A stretch of 52,543 nucleotides of DNA from an uncultured Treponema sp. (GTDB lineage Bacteria > Spirochaetota > Spirochaetia > Treponematales > Treponemataceae): contig CAMKEG010000010.1 of NCBI GenBank assembly GCA_946411505.1, positions 1 through 52,543 of the forward strand, written 5' to 3'. The position numbers were made by a program, and so were the translations under genes. Numbering within the stretch: position 1 is the first letter of the stretch; the number at the start of each line of letters is the position of its first letter. A model generated the notes under the pieces. That model made no database searches. It saw only the letters and a list, made by a program, of their open reading frames with translations, and had not been told where the DNA came from. Shown here in pieces: positions 18,314 through 26,893 of the stretch.

Positions 18314-20201
18314 CCAAGTTTACCGTCGCCAAATCGGGAGCGTCTATTCCTAGCAAATCCCGAACCTCGGCCATTGTCTTTGGCCCGTCTTTACCCGCGC
18401 CCGGAATGTCTTCCGCGTAGGGCATGTTTATGACAGCGTACATGTGGACAGGCTTTTCCTTTCCCTTTACGGTAACGGAAGGCATTTGCTCCACAAGCAC
18501 ATAGTCCTTTATCAATTCGTAAGTGTTCTCGGTCAACAGAATGTCGGTGTGGAGCGGTTTGTTGAGCGACTCCGTGCGCGACGCGAAGTTTACCGTGTCG
18601 CCGATTACCGTGTATTCCATTCTTTCGTTGGAACCAATCTGGCCCGCGATTACTGGCCCCGTGTTGATGCCGCAACCGATTCTGATGATAGGCTTTTTGT
18701 CGCCGCCCCGTCCCACGTTGAATTCGCGCAAGGAGGCGCGCATCATAAGCGCGGCTCTGACGCATCTCAAGGCGTCGAGCGCCGGGTCTCCGCTAGTGAC
18801 AGGCGCTCCCCAAACGGCCATTACCGCGTCGCCGATAAATTTGTCAACCACGCCTTTGGTTTGGTTGACGCAGGCGACCATACGCGTCATGTACTGGTTC
18901 AAGAATTCTACGACTTCAAACGGCTGCAATTTTTCGCTGATGGCGGTAAAGGAGCGGATGTCGCTAAAGAAGACCGTGCAGATTTTTGTTTCGCCGCCCA
19001 AAGCCAATTCGCCGCGCGCCGCTTTTTCGGCGATGTCCTTGTTGATAAAGCGGCCAAAAGTGTCCTTCAATCTTTCGCGCTCGGCAAGGCCCGCGCTCAT
19101 CCTTCCAAAGGACTGGGTAAGCACGCCAATCTCGTCGTGGCCGCGCGGCTTAAGGCGCACGTCGTAGTCGCCCGCTTCGATTTGAGCGCTGGCCGCCGTC
19201 AACTTTTTTAGCGGATGGCTCAAGGACATTGACCAAAACCAAACAAAAATAATCGACACGAACAAAACCGCAAGCGTAAGGTAAATGTTTCGCTTTGTGG
19301 TGGCGCGGACGTTTTCAAAAATCAATTCGGACTGAACTGTCGTCAAAACGCCAAGGTCGCCCAATTCCAATTTTTGGTAGGCGCCAAAATATTCTTTTCC
19401 GTCATCGTCGGTGTAAAGGATTTGGCGGTTTTCGTCGTTGTTCTTTCGCATTTGGACTACGAGCGGCGAGTCGGAAAAGTTGGCGTTAAGCTGCATGGTC
19501 TCAAAGTCCGGGTGAATCAAAACGTCGCCGCGGTTGTTGATTACAAATGACGTGCTGGCCGAGCCTCCGCCAAACGACGAAGTCAAAGACTCGCACGAGG
19601 CGATGATTACAACCGCGTCGTCGCGGCCCAAGCCGTTCCAAGGCAAGACAAGCGCGATTGTTCCAAAGTTAAAGAAAGGCGTGGCGTTCAAGACCGTCAC
19701 TTCCTTTCCAAACGAGCCTTCGATGGCCTCGCGCTCGGTTGACACAAAGACTTCGATTTGGTCTTCGTCCAATTCGTTTTGCGCGAAAAATTTATTGTTG
19801 ACCAAGCGCAAGTCAAAGTCGCCGCGCTTGAAGTTGTTCTGCGACAAAAGCACGATGGCGGCGATGTCGGGGTTTCTGTCAAAGTAAAGCGACGACGAGC
19901 TGCGGGTCACATAGTCGGAGCCGCTGGAGTTTGCGATTACGTCAAGCAAAAGAAGGGCGTTGGAGCGCATTTGCGTTATGGTGTTTTTAACGACATTCGC
20001 GGACCTTGTGTTGGCGTCAAAGTTTGTGTTTTCCGCGGTGATGCGGACGTCGTCGCTTACAAAAAAGTTTACCAAGTATGTGATGGAACCAAGCGAGATT
20101 ATTATCAAGATTGAAACAATAAGCACAAGCTTAATGCTTATCGGGAATCGGACTGTCAGCGTCTTTTCGCCCTTTTCCTTCTTTTCGTTTTCGTCTGCCA
20201 A
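18279..20201 (-). CDS. Membrane-bound class III adenylate cyclase
   Basis: A 640-residue protein with one membrane helix at residues about 25-48, an external sensory region to about 300, a second helix (YLTLAVLFVSIIFVWFW), a HAMP domain (LSHPLKKLTAASAQIEAGDY) and a C-terminal class III cyclase. The metal-binding Asp residues are in FSDIRSFT and FIGDAVMAVWG; the transition-state Asn/Arg are in VNFASR. The Lys of DKFIGD and Asp of VIGDTVN are the adenine-selecting residues, so cAMP is the expected product. The start is a TTG at 20201 with AGGGG 6 nt before it. It leads the operon with the FecR protein, the barrel protein and the SUMF1 lipoprotein; the sensed ligand is unknown. Confidence 0.92.
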   Translation of the reverse strand: MADENEKKEKGEKTLTVRFPISIKLVLIVSILIIISLGSITYLVNFFVSDDVRITAENTNFDANTRSANVVKNTITQMRSNALLLLDVIANSSGSDYVTRSSSSLYFDRNPDIAAIVLLSQNNFKRGDFDLRLVNNKFFAQNELDEDQIEVFVSTEREAIEGSFGKEVTVLNATPFFNFGTIALVLPWNGLGRDDAVVIIASCESLTSSFGGGSASTSFVINNRGDVLIHPDFETMQLNANFSDSPLVVQMRKNNDENRQILYTDDDGKEYFGAYQKLELGDLGVLTTVQSELIFENVRATTKRNIYLTLAVLFVSIIFVWFWSMSLSHPLKKLTAASAQIEAGDYDVRLKPRGHDEIGVLTQSFGRMSAGLAERERLKDTFGRFINKDIAEKAARGELALGGETKICTVFFSDIRSFTAISEKLQPFEVVEFLNQYMTRMVACVNQTKGVVDKFIGDAVMAVWGAPVTSGDPALDALRCVRAALMMRASLREFNVGRGGDKKPIIRIGCGINTGPVIAGQIGSNERMEYTVIGDTVNFASRTESLNKPLHTDILLTENTYELIKDYVLVEQMPSVTVKGKEKPVHMYAVINMPYAEDIPGAGKDGPKTMAEVRDLLGIDAPDLATVNLDEEEKKYKIQK

Positions 20202-20226
20202 AATCTGCCCCTATTTTAAAACTATA

Positions 20227-20240
20227 CAATTATAATGAAT
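20227..20240 (-). promoter_or_regulatory. Candidate -10 of the cyclase operon
   Basis: TATAAT on the minus strand lies about 30 nt upstream of the TTG start at 20201, with the RBS AGGGG between them. No good -35 is seen (best TAGAAC). The rest of 20202-20341, about 140 bp, holds no gene. Confidence 0.4.
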
Positions 20241-20341
20241 TTTGCGACTTTGTTCTATATATGCCCGGAACAAAGCGCAAGGAAGCCGCGCGGGCGTGGC
20301 TATCCCTATCATTAGATTTTCGGCAGAATTTAGGGGAATCT

Positions 20342-21568
20342 TTAAAAGTCCAGTTCCTTGTGCTCCAAACGCCAGTTGATGGCTCGCGTAAGGTAGTCGA
20401 TGTAGGCCGGGTCCTTGCACATGTTCTTTCCTTCAACGTCGGAAAGCTTGGCCACGGGGCCGTCGTTGCATTCGGTGACTTTCATCACGATGTTGAGCGG
20501 CTCCACGTCGGTGTCGTTGGCAAGGTAGGTGCCTATACCAAAAGCCACGCGGGCCTTGTCCTTAAAATGCGCGTAAATGGCGGACGCGCGCTCAAAGTCC
20601 AGGCTGTCGCTGAACATAAGGCTTTTGGTCTTTGGGTCGATGCCAAGCGACTTGTAGTGCTCGATGAGCCGCTCGCCCCAAGCGTAGGGGTCGCCCGAAT
20701 CGTGGCGGACGCCGCTAAAGAGCGTGGCGTAGGTTTTTCTAAAGTCGCGCAAAAAGACGTCGGTGCCAACGGTGTCGGTAAGCGCGATTCCGTTAAGAAC
20801 GCCGTATTCTTTTACCCAGGCTTCAAGCATGAACCAGTTTGAGTAGGCGGGATTATGCTTTCTGTCGCCCTGGCCAACGCATTGGACAAACTCGTGCGCC
20901 ATAGTGCCGATTGGCTTTACGCCCATCTTTTTTGCAAGGAATACGTTGCTTGTTCCCACAAAATAGGAATCCTTGAAGCCGCCGCTTTTTTGCGCGTCCA
21001 AAATTTTTTGAATCACGTATTCCTGAGCCTCGGAGCTAAGGCGGCGCCTCATTCCAAATTCCGAAAAGCCTCCGATGTTCCAAGTTCCGTCAACAAGGGC
21101 GGCGACTTTTTTGTCGGCGCGCTCCTTGAAGCTTTTGTAAAGCTCGCCATAGTCGTTGGCCATCCTAAAGTAAACTTCGTTCACAATCGCCAGCGTGGGG
21201 ATTTCGTAAAAGGAAGTGTTGGCCCAAGTGCCGAATGTTTCTATTTCAAGGCCGCAGCCGGAATCCGTCGCGCGGATTTTAAATTCCTCAAAGCGCGGAT
21301 GCCACAAGCGCAGGTAGTCAACATAGTCGCGCTTAATCCATTCGATTTTTTTAAGGTAAGAAAGCTCGTCTTCATTAAACGAAAGCTCGCAATACGATTT
21401 TATCTGGCTGCGGATTTCTTCCACCATTTCCGGCGTAAACTTTACGTCCTTGTTGCGGCACTTAAAGTCCCACATCGTCATGTAGCTGGGGAACTGGTGG
21501 AATATCGCCTGCCCCATGCTGAACTTGTACATGTCCGTCTCAAGCAAACTTGTAATTATCTGATGCAT
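20342..21568 (-). CDS. pncB: Nicotinate phosphoribosyltransferase
   Basis: A 408-residue enzyme that joins nicotinate and PRPP to nicotinate mononucleotide in the NAD salvage (Preiss-Handler) route. Seen motifs are LLETDMYKFSMGQAIFHQFP at the N-terminus, GMRRR, the loop GTSNVFLAKKMGVKPIGTMA ending in HEF with the phosphorylatable His, RHDSGDPYAWGE, SDSLDFERA and FGIGTYLAND. The length is normal for the family. ATG 21568 has AGGAG 7 nt upstream. It follows the tpm gene by 63 bp; the gap contains a paired-hairpin element (21588-21633). Soluble cytoplasmic enzyme. Confidence 0.95.
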   Translation of the reverse strand: MHQIITSLLETDMYKFSMGQAIFHQFPSYMTMWDFKCRNKDVKFTPEMVEEIRSQIKSYCELSFNEDELSYLKKIEWIKRDYVDYLRLWHPRFEEFKIRATDSGCGLEIETFGTWANTSFYEIPTLAIVNEVYFRMANDYGELYKSFKERADKKVAALVDGTWNIGGFSEFGMRRRLSSEAQEYVIQKILDAQKSGGFKDSYFVGTSNVFLAKKMGVKPIGTMAHEFVQCVGQGDRKHNPAYSNWFMLEAWVKEYGVLNGIALTDTVGTDVFLRDFRKTYATLFSGVRHDSGDPYAWGERLIEHYKSLGIDPKTKSLMFSDSLDFERASAIYAHFKDKARVAFGIGTYLANDTDVEPLNIVMKVTECNDGPVAKLSDVEGKNMCKDPAYIDYLTRAINWRLEHKELDF

Positions 21569-21587
21569 TGTTAACTCCTAATATATG

Positions 21588-21633
21588 CGAGTTTCGCAAG
21601 AAACTCGACAAGTTGGCGCGCAAGCGACAACTT
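21588..21633. repeat. Two adjacent hairpins between tpm and pncB
   Basis: CGAGTTTC (21588-21595) pairs with GAAACTCG (21600-21607). AAGTTG (21610-21615) pairs with CAACTT (21628-21633), with an inner CGC-GCAA-GCG stem. The second hairpin overlaps the tpm stop codon. The layout (CGAGTTT hairpin, 2-3 nt, AAGTT hairpin) resembles the second and third hairpins inserted in recQ at 32879-32933. No T-run follows in either direction, so it is not a standard terminator. Confidence 0.6.
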
Positions 21634-22438
21634 ACCAGCCGCCCGACGCTCCGCCGCCGCCAAAGCCGCCGCCCCCTCCGCTAAAGCCGCCTCCGGAGCT
21701 GGAGCCGCCAAAACCGCTGAAGCCGCTTGAATGCCCCGATGAGCCGAATATAAAGTCCACGTCGCGAAAATGCTTTCCGCTTTTTGAGCGCCTGATGAAC
21801 CAAGCGGCCCAAGGAAGCCAGCTCAAAGAGTTGAACTTTGTGGAAAGTCCGCCGGTGAACATTATGAAATACAAAATGAAGAAAATTGTGACGGCGATGG
21901 AAGAGGCAAGGTCAACGCCGTCCTCTTCCGAGAAGACCGCGCCTTGGCCCTCAACTTGCGGAGCGACCGCGCCGGCGATGGCTTTTACGCCCTTCATTAT
22001 TCCGGCGGAATAGTCGTCGTCCTTAAACTCCGGCGCTATGACATTGCGGATAATCAAGCCGCACTTGGCGTCGGTCAAATCGCCTTCCGCGCCGTAGCCG
22101 GTTTCAATGCGAATTTTTCTTTCCTCGTATGCGACCAAAAGCAGGACGCCCTTGCTGTCGCCCTTTTCTCCAAGGGACCATTCCCTTGAAACTTTAATCG
22201 CGTATTCCTCCAACGGCTCCCCTTCAAGCGAAGGAATCGTAAGGACGGCGATTTGCGCGGAAGAGCCCCTGTCCACCGCCAAAAGGTAGTCCTCCAGCTC
22301 AACCTGGACGTCAGGCGAAATTATGTCGGCCAAATCCATCACCGGCCCCGTAAGTTCTGGAACTTCAAGAGAAAAAATATTGGCGCAAAAAGTCGTCGCA
22401 AAAAGCGCCGTCAAAAAAAGAAAGGCAATTTTTTTCAT
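21632..22438 (-). CDS. TPM-domain protein with Gly-rich tail (YgcG type)
   Basis: A 268-residue exported protein. After a signal peptide comes the TPM domain (LADIISPDVQVELEDYL, AQIAVLTIPSLEGEPLEEYA, KGVLLLVAYEERKIRIETGY), then a membrane helix (VTIFFILYFIMFTGG) and a tail of Gly and Ser ending GGGGASGGW. This is the YgcG/TPM layout, often encoded beside LemA. It overlaps the second TPM gene by 4 bp (ATGA). The molecular role of the family is not settled; membrane-protein quality control and photosystem repair are described for relatives. Confidence 0.85.
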   Translation of the reverse strand: MKKIAFLFLTALFATTFCANIFSLEVPELTGPVMDLADIISPDVQVELEDYLLAVDRGSSAQIAVLTIPSLEGEPLEEYAIKVSREWSLGEKGDSKGVLLLVAYEERKIRIETGYGAEGDLTDAKCGLIIRNVIAPEFKDDDYSAGIMKGVKAIAGAVAPQVEGQGAVFSEEDGVDLASSIAVTIFFILYFIMFTGGLSTKFNSLSWLPWAAWFIRRSKSGKHFRDVDFIFGSSGHSSGFSGFGGSSSGGGFSGGGGGFGGGGASGGW

Positions 22439-23133
22439 CGTTCTAAAATCACAACTCCATCGCTAAGCTCGTCGGGATTGTCGTTTTTGTCGGCGGGAAA
22501 ATATTGCGCCAAAAGCTCGCCGCACTTTTCCACAGCCTCGCAAAAGCCGCCCTCCGCGTTGTTCTTTCCAATTTCTTCCGCCAAGCCGTTGGCAATCAAG
22601 GCCCACAAGTCCGGCCCTATTTTTTTAGCGATTCCCTCGTCCGCCAAAACGCGCACTTGCTTTTCCAAATAGGAAACAAAAATCAGTATGCCGGTCTTTT
22701 CCCTTGTTGCGTAGACTCCGCATTCGGCAAAAGCGCGCATGGCCCTTTCGCTTACGGCCTTGCTTTTGAAAAAATTAGGAATCACCAATCGGTCTATTGG
22801 AAGGATGAGGTTTATCAAGACAAAGAGAAGCAAAATCAAGAAGAAGCTTGAAAAGCAGTAAATGGCCGGCAATGTCCATTCCGACGAAGACCAATTGAGC
22901 GCCTCGTAAAAGGAAAGAATGCGGCCGGCAAAGGGCAGCGCGCAAATCGTCGCCGCCAATGAAATCAAAAGCGCGGCGAACAGTTCCCAAAAAGAATAGT
23001 CGCTTGACTCCGCCGTCAGCGCCAAAACGATTTCGCCGGAAGTTTTTTCCTCGGCGTCTTTGACGCTTTGGCTCACCCTTCGCAAGGCGGCCTCGGTAAG
23101 GTCAAGCTTTTTTATAAGGGCCTTGGCGTTCAC
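22435..23133 (-). CDS. TPM-domain membrane protein
   Basis: A 232-residue protein with a split TPM domain. TSGEIVLALTAESSDYSFWE is followed by two membrane helices (about residues 48-66 and 88-110), then the second half of the fold (GVYATREKTGILIFVSYLEK, VRVLADEGI). The start is a GTG whose G is shared with the TAG stop of lemA (TAGTG), so translation is probably coupled. It sits between lemA and the secreted TPM gene in one operon. Confidence 0.8.
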   Translation of the reverse strand: MNAKALIKKLDLTEAALRRVSQSVKDAEEKTSGEIVLALTAESSDYSFWELFAALLISLAATICALPFAGRILSFYEALNWSSSEWTLPAIYCFSSFFLILLLFVLINLILPIDRLVIPNFFKSKAVSERAMRAFAECGVYATREKTGILIFVSYLEKQVRVLADEGIAKKIGPDLWALIANGLAEEIGKNNAEGGFCEAVEKCGELLAQYFPADKNDNPDELSDGVVILER

Positions 23134-23735
23134 TAAAACTCAACCTTAGGAGCGGACTGCGCTTCCTGACTGGCGGCAAACTGCGGGCGCTTTTCAAAGC
23201 CATGCTGGTTGGCGATTACGCTCTGCGGAAACCTTCTGATGAAAGTGTTGTAAATTTGAACGGCCCTGTTATAGTCCTGGCGCGCCACGGCTATGCGGTT
23301 TTCCGTTCCTTCAAGCTGGTCTTGCAAGGCCAAGAAGTTTTCGTTGGCCTTAAGCTCCGGGTAGTTTTCGGCCACGGCCAAAAGGCTTCGCACGCCCGCG
23401 GTCAATGTGTTTTGCGCGGCTTGGAAATTTTCCATTTCCTTGGCGCTTTGCGGAACGCCCGCGCCGGCCATCGATTCGGCTGCGGCGCGCGCCTGCGTAA
23501 CCTGAACGAATGTGTCCTGCTCGTGCGTCGCGTAGCCTTTTACGGTGGCCACAAGGTTTGGAATCAAGTCAACGCGGCGCTGGTACTGGTTCTGCACTTG
23601 CGCCCAAGAAGCCTCCACGGCCTCGTCATAAGTCACGATGGAATTATAGTTCCCCACAAAAAAGCGCCAAGCGCCAAAAGCCACGACGACAATCGCGGCG
23701 ACTACAATCAATATCTTCTTTGTTGAATTGCTCAT
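23133..23735 (-). CDS. lemA: LemA family protein
   Basis: A 200-residue LemA protein: one N-terminal membrane helix (ILIVVAAIVVVAFGAWRFFV) and the typical N..V..DE.V..SWAQV..QYQRR.DLIPNLV segment, then a long helical bundle with NYPELKANENF and a C-terminal YN..I..FP motif. ATG 23735 is chosen because the fold begins there and longer frames have only a TTG with no RBS. No Shine-Dalgarno is present, and the predicted transcription start falls on the ATG. First gene of the lemA-TPM-TPM(-pncB) operon. Confidence 0.92.
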   Translation of the reverse strand: MSNSTKKILIVVAAIVVVAFGAWRFFVGNYNSIVTYDEAVEASWAQVQNQYQRRVDLIPNLVATVKGYATHEQDTFVQVTQARAAAESMAGAGVPQSAKEMENFQAAQNTLTAGVRSLLAVAENYPELKANENFLALQDQLEGTENRIAVARQDYNRAVQIYNTFIRRFPQSVIANQHGFEKRPQFAASQEAQSAPKVEF

Positions 23736-23741
23736 GCTTAT

Positions 23742-23770
23742 AAGATATTGCTTTTTGCGCTTTTTGTCTA
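23742..23770 (-). promoter_or_regulatory. Promoter of lemA, predicted leaderless
   Basis: Minus strand: -35 TAGACA (23770-23765), 17-bp spacer, -10 TATCTT (23747-23742), then 6 nt to ATG 23735. The expected start of transcription is the A of the ATG, and there is no Shine-Dalgarno. Confidence 0.55.
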
Positions 23771-23859
23771 TTAGCCGTTGCGAGCGGCCCGCAAGCGAAG
23801 CGTCGCGGAAATCCGCCCGAAAAAACAATTACGGTCTTGCTTACGAAAATACGGGCGGC

Positions 23860-24966
23860 TTACGCTCCGCGGGCGCAATTGCGGCCGTGCGACTTGGCGG
23901 AATACAAGGCGGCGTCGGTGACTTTTATCATGTTCTCAAAATTGTATTCGCCGTCATCCCTGTCAAAGGCGGCGTAGCCCAAACTGATTGTGACGACGCC
24001 GCTGGCGGTTCCGTCGATGTTAAAAAGTATTTTCAAGTCGCGGACCGCTTGCAGCAAGTCCTCCGCGCAGGCCGCCAGCTCCATGTAATCCTTGGTCCAA
24101 CAGAGGGCGCAAAATTCTTCGCCGCCGTAACGAAAAAATTTAAGCTTGTTCTTTTGGCCAAAATCCTCAAAGCACTTTCCGATTATTCCAAGGCAAATGT
24201 CGCCAGCGCGGTGGCCGTAATGGTCGTTGTATTGCTTGAATTTGTCGATGTCAATCATGAACATTCCAGTGGGCCGCATCAAGGCGCTTTCGTTTCCACG
24301 GCGAAGGTACTCGAACAATTTGCGGCGGTTGGCCAATTTTGTAAGCGAGTCGGTGTTGCGCTCTATCGTCAAGATTCGCTCGGTATCAAAGCCCCGCAAG
24401 CGGCTGACCCTTATGCTCTTTCCTACAAAAATTCCCGCGATATACCACATCGTCAAATTAACGATGTCGTTCTTGAACATTTCCAGACCCTTGCATTTGT
24501 ATGAAAGCCAAAGGCAGACGGCGTAGGCCAGGCCTGTAAAAATGTTCACCCTGTAGCTTCTGTCCAAAATCAATACAGGAATTATAAAAACGGCGCAAAT
24601 CGCGGAAACATATTCCTTGAGCTCGCGTGACGAAAAGTTGGCGCATAATGTGAACGCAAGAAACCCGACAAAAAAGAAGTATATAAAAACAAGGGGATGG
24701 CGCTCCGAAAACTTCTTGAAGACCCGCGTGAAGACGGCGACAAAACAGTCCAAAAACAAAAAGAATAGGTAAACCTTTTTATAGGGGCCTACATAGTTGA
24801 AGCTGAATGAAATAAGCGTCATTATTCCCATGATGGCTAGCAATACGAGCGTCATCGCGCGAATCAGCGAATTTAGGAAATCATTCACCGCGGCGCGATT
24901 TTTATTGAAGAGGTCTTTTTCGCCGTTCAAGGAAAAGCTCTCTTTGAGCCCCAATCTAAATGACAT
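23860..24966 (-). CDS. Membrane diguanylate cyclase (GGDEF)
   Basis: A 368-residue protein from ATG 24966, which has GAGG just upstream; the longer frame starts only at a TTG. About six membrane helices fill the first 195 residues with no recognised sensor family. The C-terminal GGDEF domain is intact: TDSLTKLANRRKLFEYL, FMIDIDKFKQYNDHYGHRAG and the active loop RYGGEEF. No RxxD inhibitory site lies before the loop. It makes c-di-GMP at the inner membrane. It is divergent from the EAL gene at 25123, so synthesis and breakdown of the signal are encoded back to back. Confidence 0.9.
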   Translation of the reverse strand: MSFRLGLKESFSLNGEKDLFNKNRAAVNDFLNSLIRAMTLVLLAIMGIMTLISFSFNYVGPYKKVYLFFLFLDCFVAVFTRVFKKFSERHPLVFIYFFFVGFLAFTLCANFSSRELKEYVSAICAVFIIPVLILDRSYRVNIFTGLAYAVCLWLSYKCKGLEMFKNDIVNLTMWYIAGIFVGKSIRVSRLRGFDTERILTIERNTDSLTKLANRRKLFEYLRRGNESALMRPTGMFMIDIDKFKQYNDHYGHRAGDICLGIIGKCFEDFGQKNKLKFFRYGGEEFCALCWTKDYMELAACAEDLLQAVRDLKILFNIDGTASGVVTISLGYAAFDRDDGEYNFENMIKVTDAALYSAKSHGRNCARGA

Positions 24967-25068
24967 ATTCCTCGATGATATCCCATATATTACTTTTTGT
25001 AAACCGTTAGGCCTGTCGGCCTGCGGCGGCTCGAATTTTATGAAGGTCCATAAATTCAAATTTTTTTT

Positions 25069-25113
25069 TATAATATGGATTGTTTTTTTGTGAATAATGA
25101 GTTAAAATATACT
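25069..25113 (+). promoter_or_regulatory. Two candidate -10 boxes ahead of the EAL gene
   Basis: TATAAT at 25069-25074 touches an ATG at 25075, so a transcript starting near 25081 would exclude that ATG. TATACT at 25108-25113 lies 9 nt before ATG 25123. Both favour ATG 25123 as the real start. No Shine-Dalgarno is seen. Confidence 0.4.
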
Positions 25114-25122
25114 GTAAAAGTA

Positions 25123-26865
25123 ATGGAAGAGAACAAGACTAACATTTTCAAGCCAAAGACCTTTGCGGCCTCCGTAAAGAGCTCCGGCTTGAACGACTTT
25201 ATATTTTTAGTGAACCTCAAAGACGACACGTGTTCGATAAGCAACGAATTCGGAAAGTTCATAAAAATTCCGTCGGCAAATTTTTCCGACGCGGTCCAAA
25301 CCTTGACTTCCATAATCCACAAAGACGACCAAAAGCTTTTTTTGGAATGCATAGAAAACTACAAGGACGGCAACGCCCCCGACTTCATAATCGAGTGCAG
25401 AATGCTTTCGCCGTCAGGAAGCTACATTCCGGTTTCAATAAGGGCAAAGCACATTCCTATGGCGGAAGGCAGCTCGCTCTTGACCGGAACTATTTGCCTT
25501 AAGTCCAGCCAGCGCGACGACATCACCGGCCTGCCCCTTGAAAGCCAAATGATTTTCGACTACAACGAGGCAAGGCGCCGGCAAGGAAACGTTTCGGGCT
25601 ACATCTTGGCAATCCGCATAGAGGGTCTTGAGCACATCAACGCCAACTTCGGCCTTGAAGTGGGCGACAACATCTTCAACATTGTGGCCAAGACTTGCGC
25701 CGAAACTCAAAGCGACGAAACTCGCGCCTATCGCATAAGCGGAAACAAAATCGCCATGCTCAACCTCGGAGGCGGAACCGCCACCGACGCGCAGGCCCTT
25801 TACCAAAACTTAAAGCGCCGCATCGGAGACATCGAGTTTGACTTGGACTACTCGGTCGTCTTTACGATTTCCGCCGGAATCGTCGCCTTCATCAACGATT
25901 TGAGCGACCTTAAGGATTTGATTAAAAAGGCCGACTTCTCCCTTTCAATGGGAAAGAAGAGCGGAAAAAACAACTTGTACTTTTTCAACAACGCCGAATA
26001 CTCCAAGCACATAAACCGATTGGACTTGCACGAAAAGCTGCGCGAGTCTGTCAAGGACAACTTCAAGGGCTTTGAGATTTACTACCAGCCTGTCATCGAC
26101 GCGACTGAATTTGACGCCAAGACCGGCGGGCAAAAAGTTCACGTGATTGGCGCGGAAGCCCTCTTGCGCTGGGGGCCGCCCAATTCGGAAAAGCTTCCCG
26201 CGGACCAAGTGATTCCTGTTTTGGAAGAGACAGGCCTTATGGCGCCTGTAGGCCGATGGATTTTGATGAAGGCCTTCAACCAGTGCCACATTTGGAACCA
26301 GTACGACAAGAATTTCCACATGAGCGTGAACCTTAGCTACGTTCAGATTGAACGGAGCGACATACTCTTTGACGTTGAATGCGCCTTGGAAAAAACTAAA
26401 GTCAACCCGGAAAACATCACGCTTGAAATTACCGAAAGCGGCTACATCGACCACGACGAGCTGCAGCGCCTCTTTGACGAGCTGCACAAGCTTAAGGTCA
26501 ACATCGACATCGACGACTTTGGCACAGGCTACTCAAACTTGCGCTACATTCAAAACCTTCACGCCAACACCTTGAAGCTGGACTACTCCTTTGTCCACAA
26601 AGCCGTCATGGGAAAAGAAGGCGACAGCGAGAGGCGCGTCATTGAGCACATCATCAACATGGCCCACGACTTGGGAATGAAAGTTTGTCTTGAGGGAATT
26701 GAGTCTGAAGCCGACGTCGAGATTCTTTCAAAGCTAAAGCCGGACAAGTTCCAAGGCTTCTTCTTTGGAAAGCCGGTTTCGTCCTACGCCTTCCTGGACA
26801 ACAACAAAAAATACTTCCGAGACAACGCGCCGCCAAAAAGCGACGACCCGGAAGAAATTTCGTAA
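25123..26865 (+). CDS. c-di-GMP phosphodiesterase: PAS-like, degenerate GGDEF, EAL
   Basis: A 580-residue soluble protein. A PAS-like region (about residues 30-135) is followed by a GGDEF-fold domain whose active loop has decayed to RISGNKIAML, so it cannot make c-di-GMP. The EAL domain is intact: AEALLRW, NLSYVQIER, LEITESGYID, IDIDDFGTGYSNL, KLDYSFV, CLEGIES and QGFFFGKP. The expected activity is cleavage of c-di-GMP to pGpG, with the degenerate GGDEF possibly serving as a GTP-sensing regulator. It is paired divergently with the diguanylate cyclase at 23860-24966. An upstream in-frame ATG at 25075 is less likely. Confidence 0.92.
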   Translation: MEENKTNIFKPKTFAASVKSSGLNDFIFLVNLKDDTCSISNEFGKFIKIPSANFSDAVQTLTSIIHKDDQKLFLECIENYKDGNAPDFIIECRMLSPSGSYIPVSIRAKHIPMAEGSSLLTGTICLKSSQRDDITGLPLESQMIFDYNEARRRQGNVSGYILAIRIEGLEHINANFGLEVGDNIFNIVAKTCAETQSDETRAYRISGNKIAMLNLGGGTATDAQALYQNLKRRIGDIEFDLDYSVVFTISAGIVAFINDLSDLKDLIKKADFSLSMGKKSGKNNLYFFNNAEYSKHINRLDLHEKLRESVKDNFKGFEIYYQPVIDATEFDAKTGGQKVHVIGAEALLRWGPPNSEKLPADQVIPVLEETGLMAPVGRWILMKAFNQCHIWNQYDKNFHMSVNLSYVQIERSDILFDVECALEKTKVNPENITLEITESGYIDHDELQRLFDELHKLKVNIDIDDFGTGYSNLRYIQNLHANTLKLDYSFVHKAVMGKEGDSERRVIEHIINMAHDLGMKVCLEGIESEADVEILSKLKPDKFQGFFFGKPVSSYAFLDNNKKYFRDNAPPKSDDPEEIS

Positions 26866-26893
26866 AAGCGCGATGAGCGCGCCTTGACCAGTC

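Noticed and set aside
25075..25122. EAL gene starting at ATG 25075
   Set aside because: A TATAAT box abuts this ATG, so transcription from it would begin downstream; ATG 25123 fits better.
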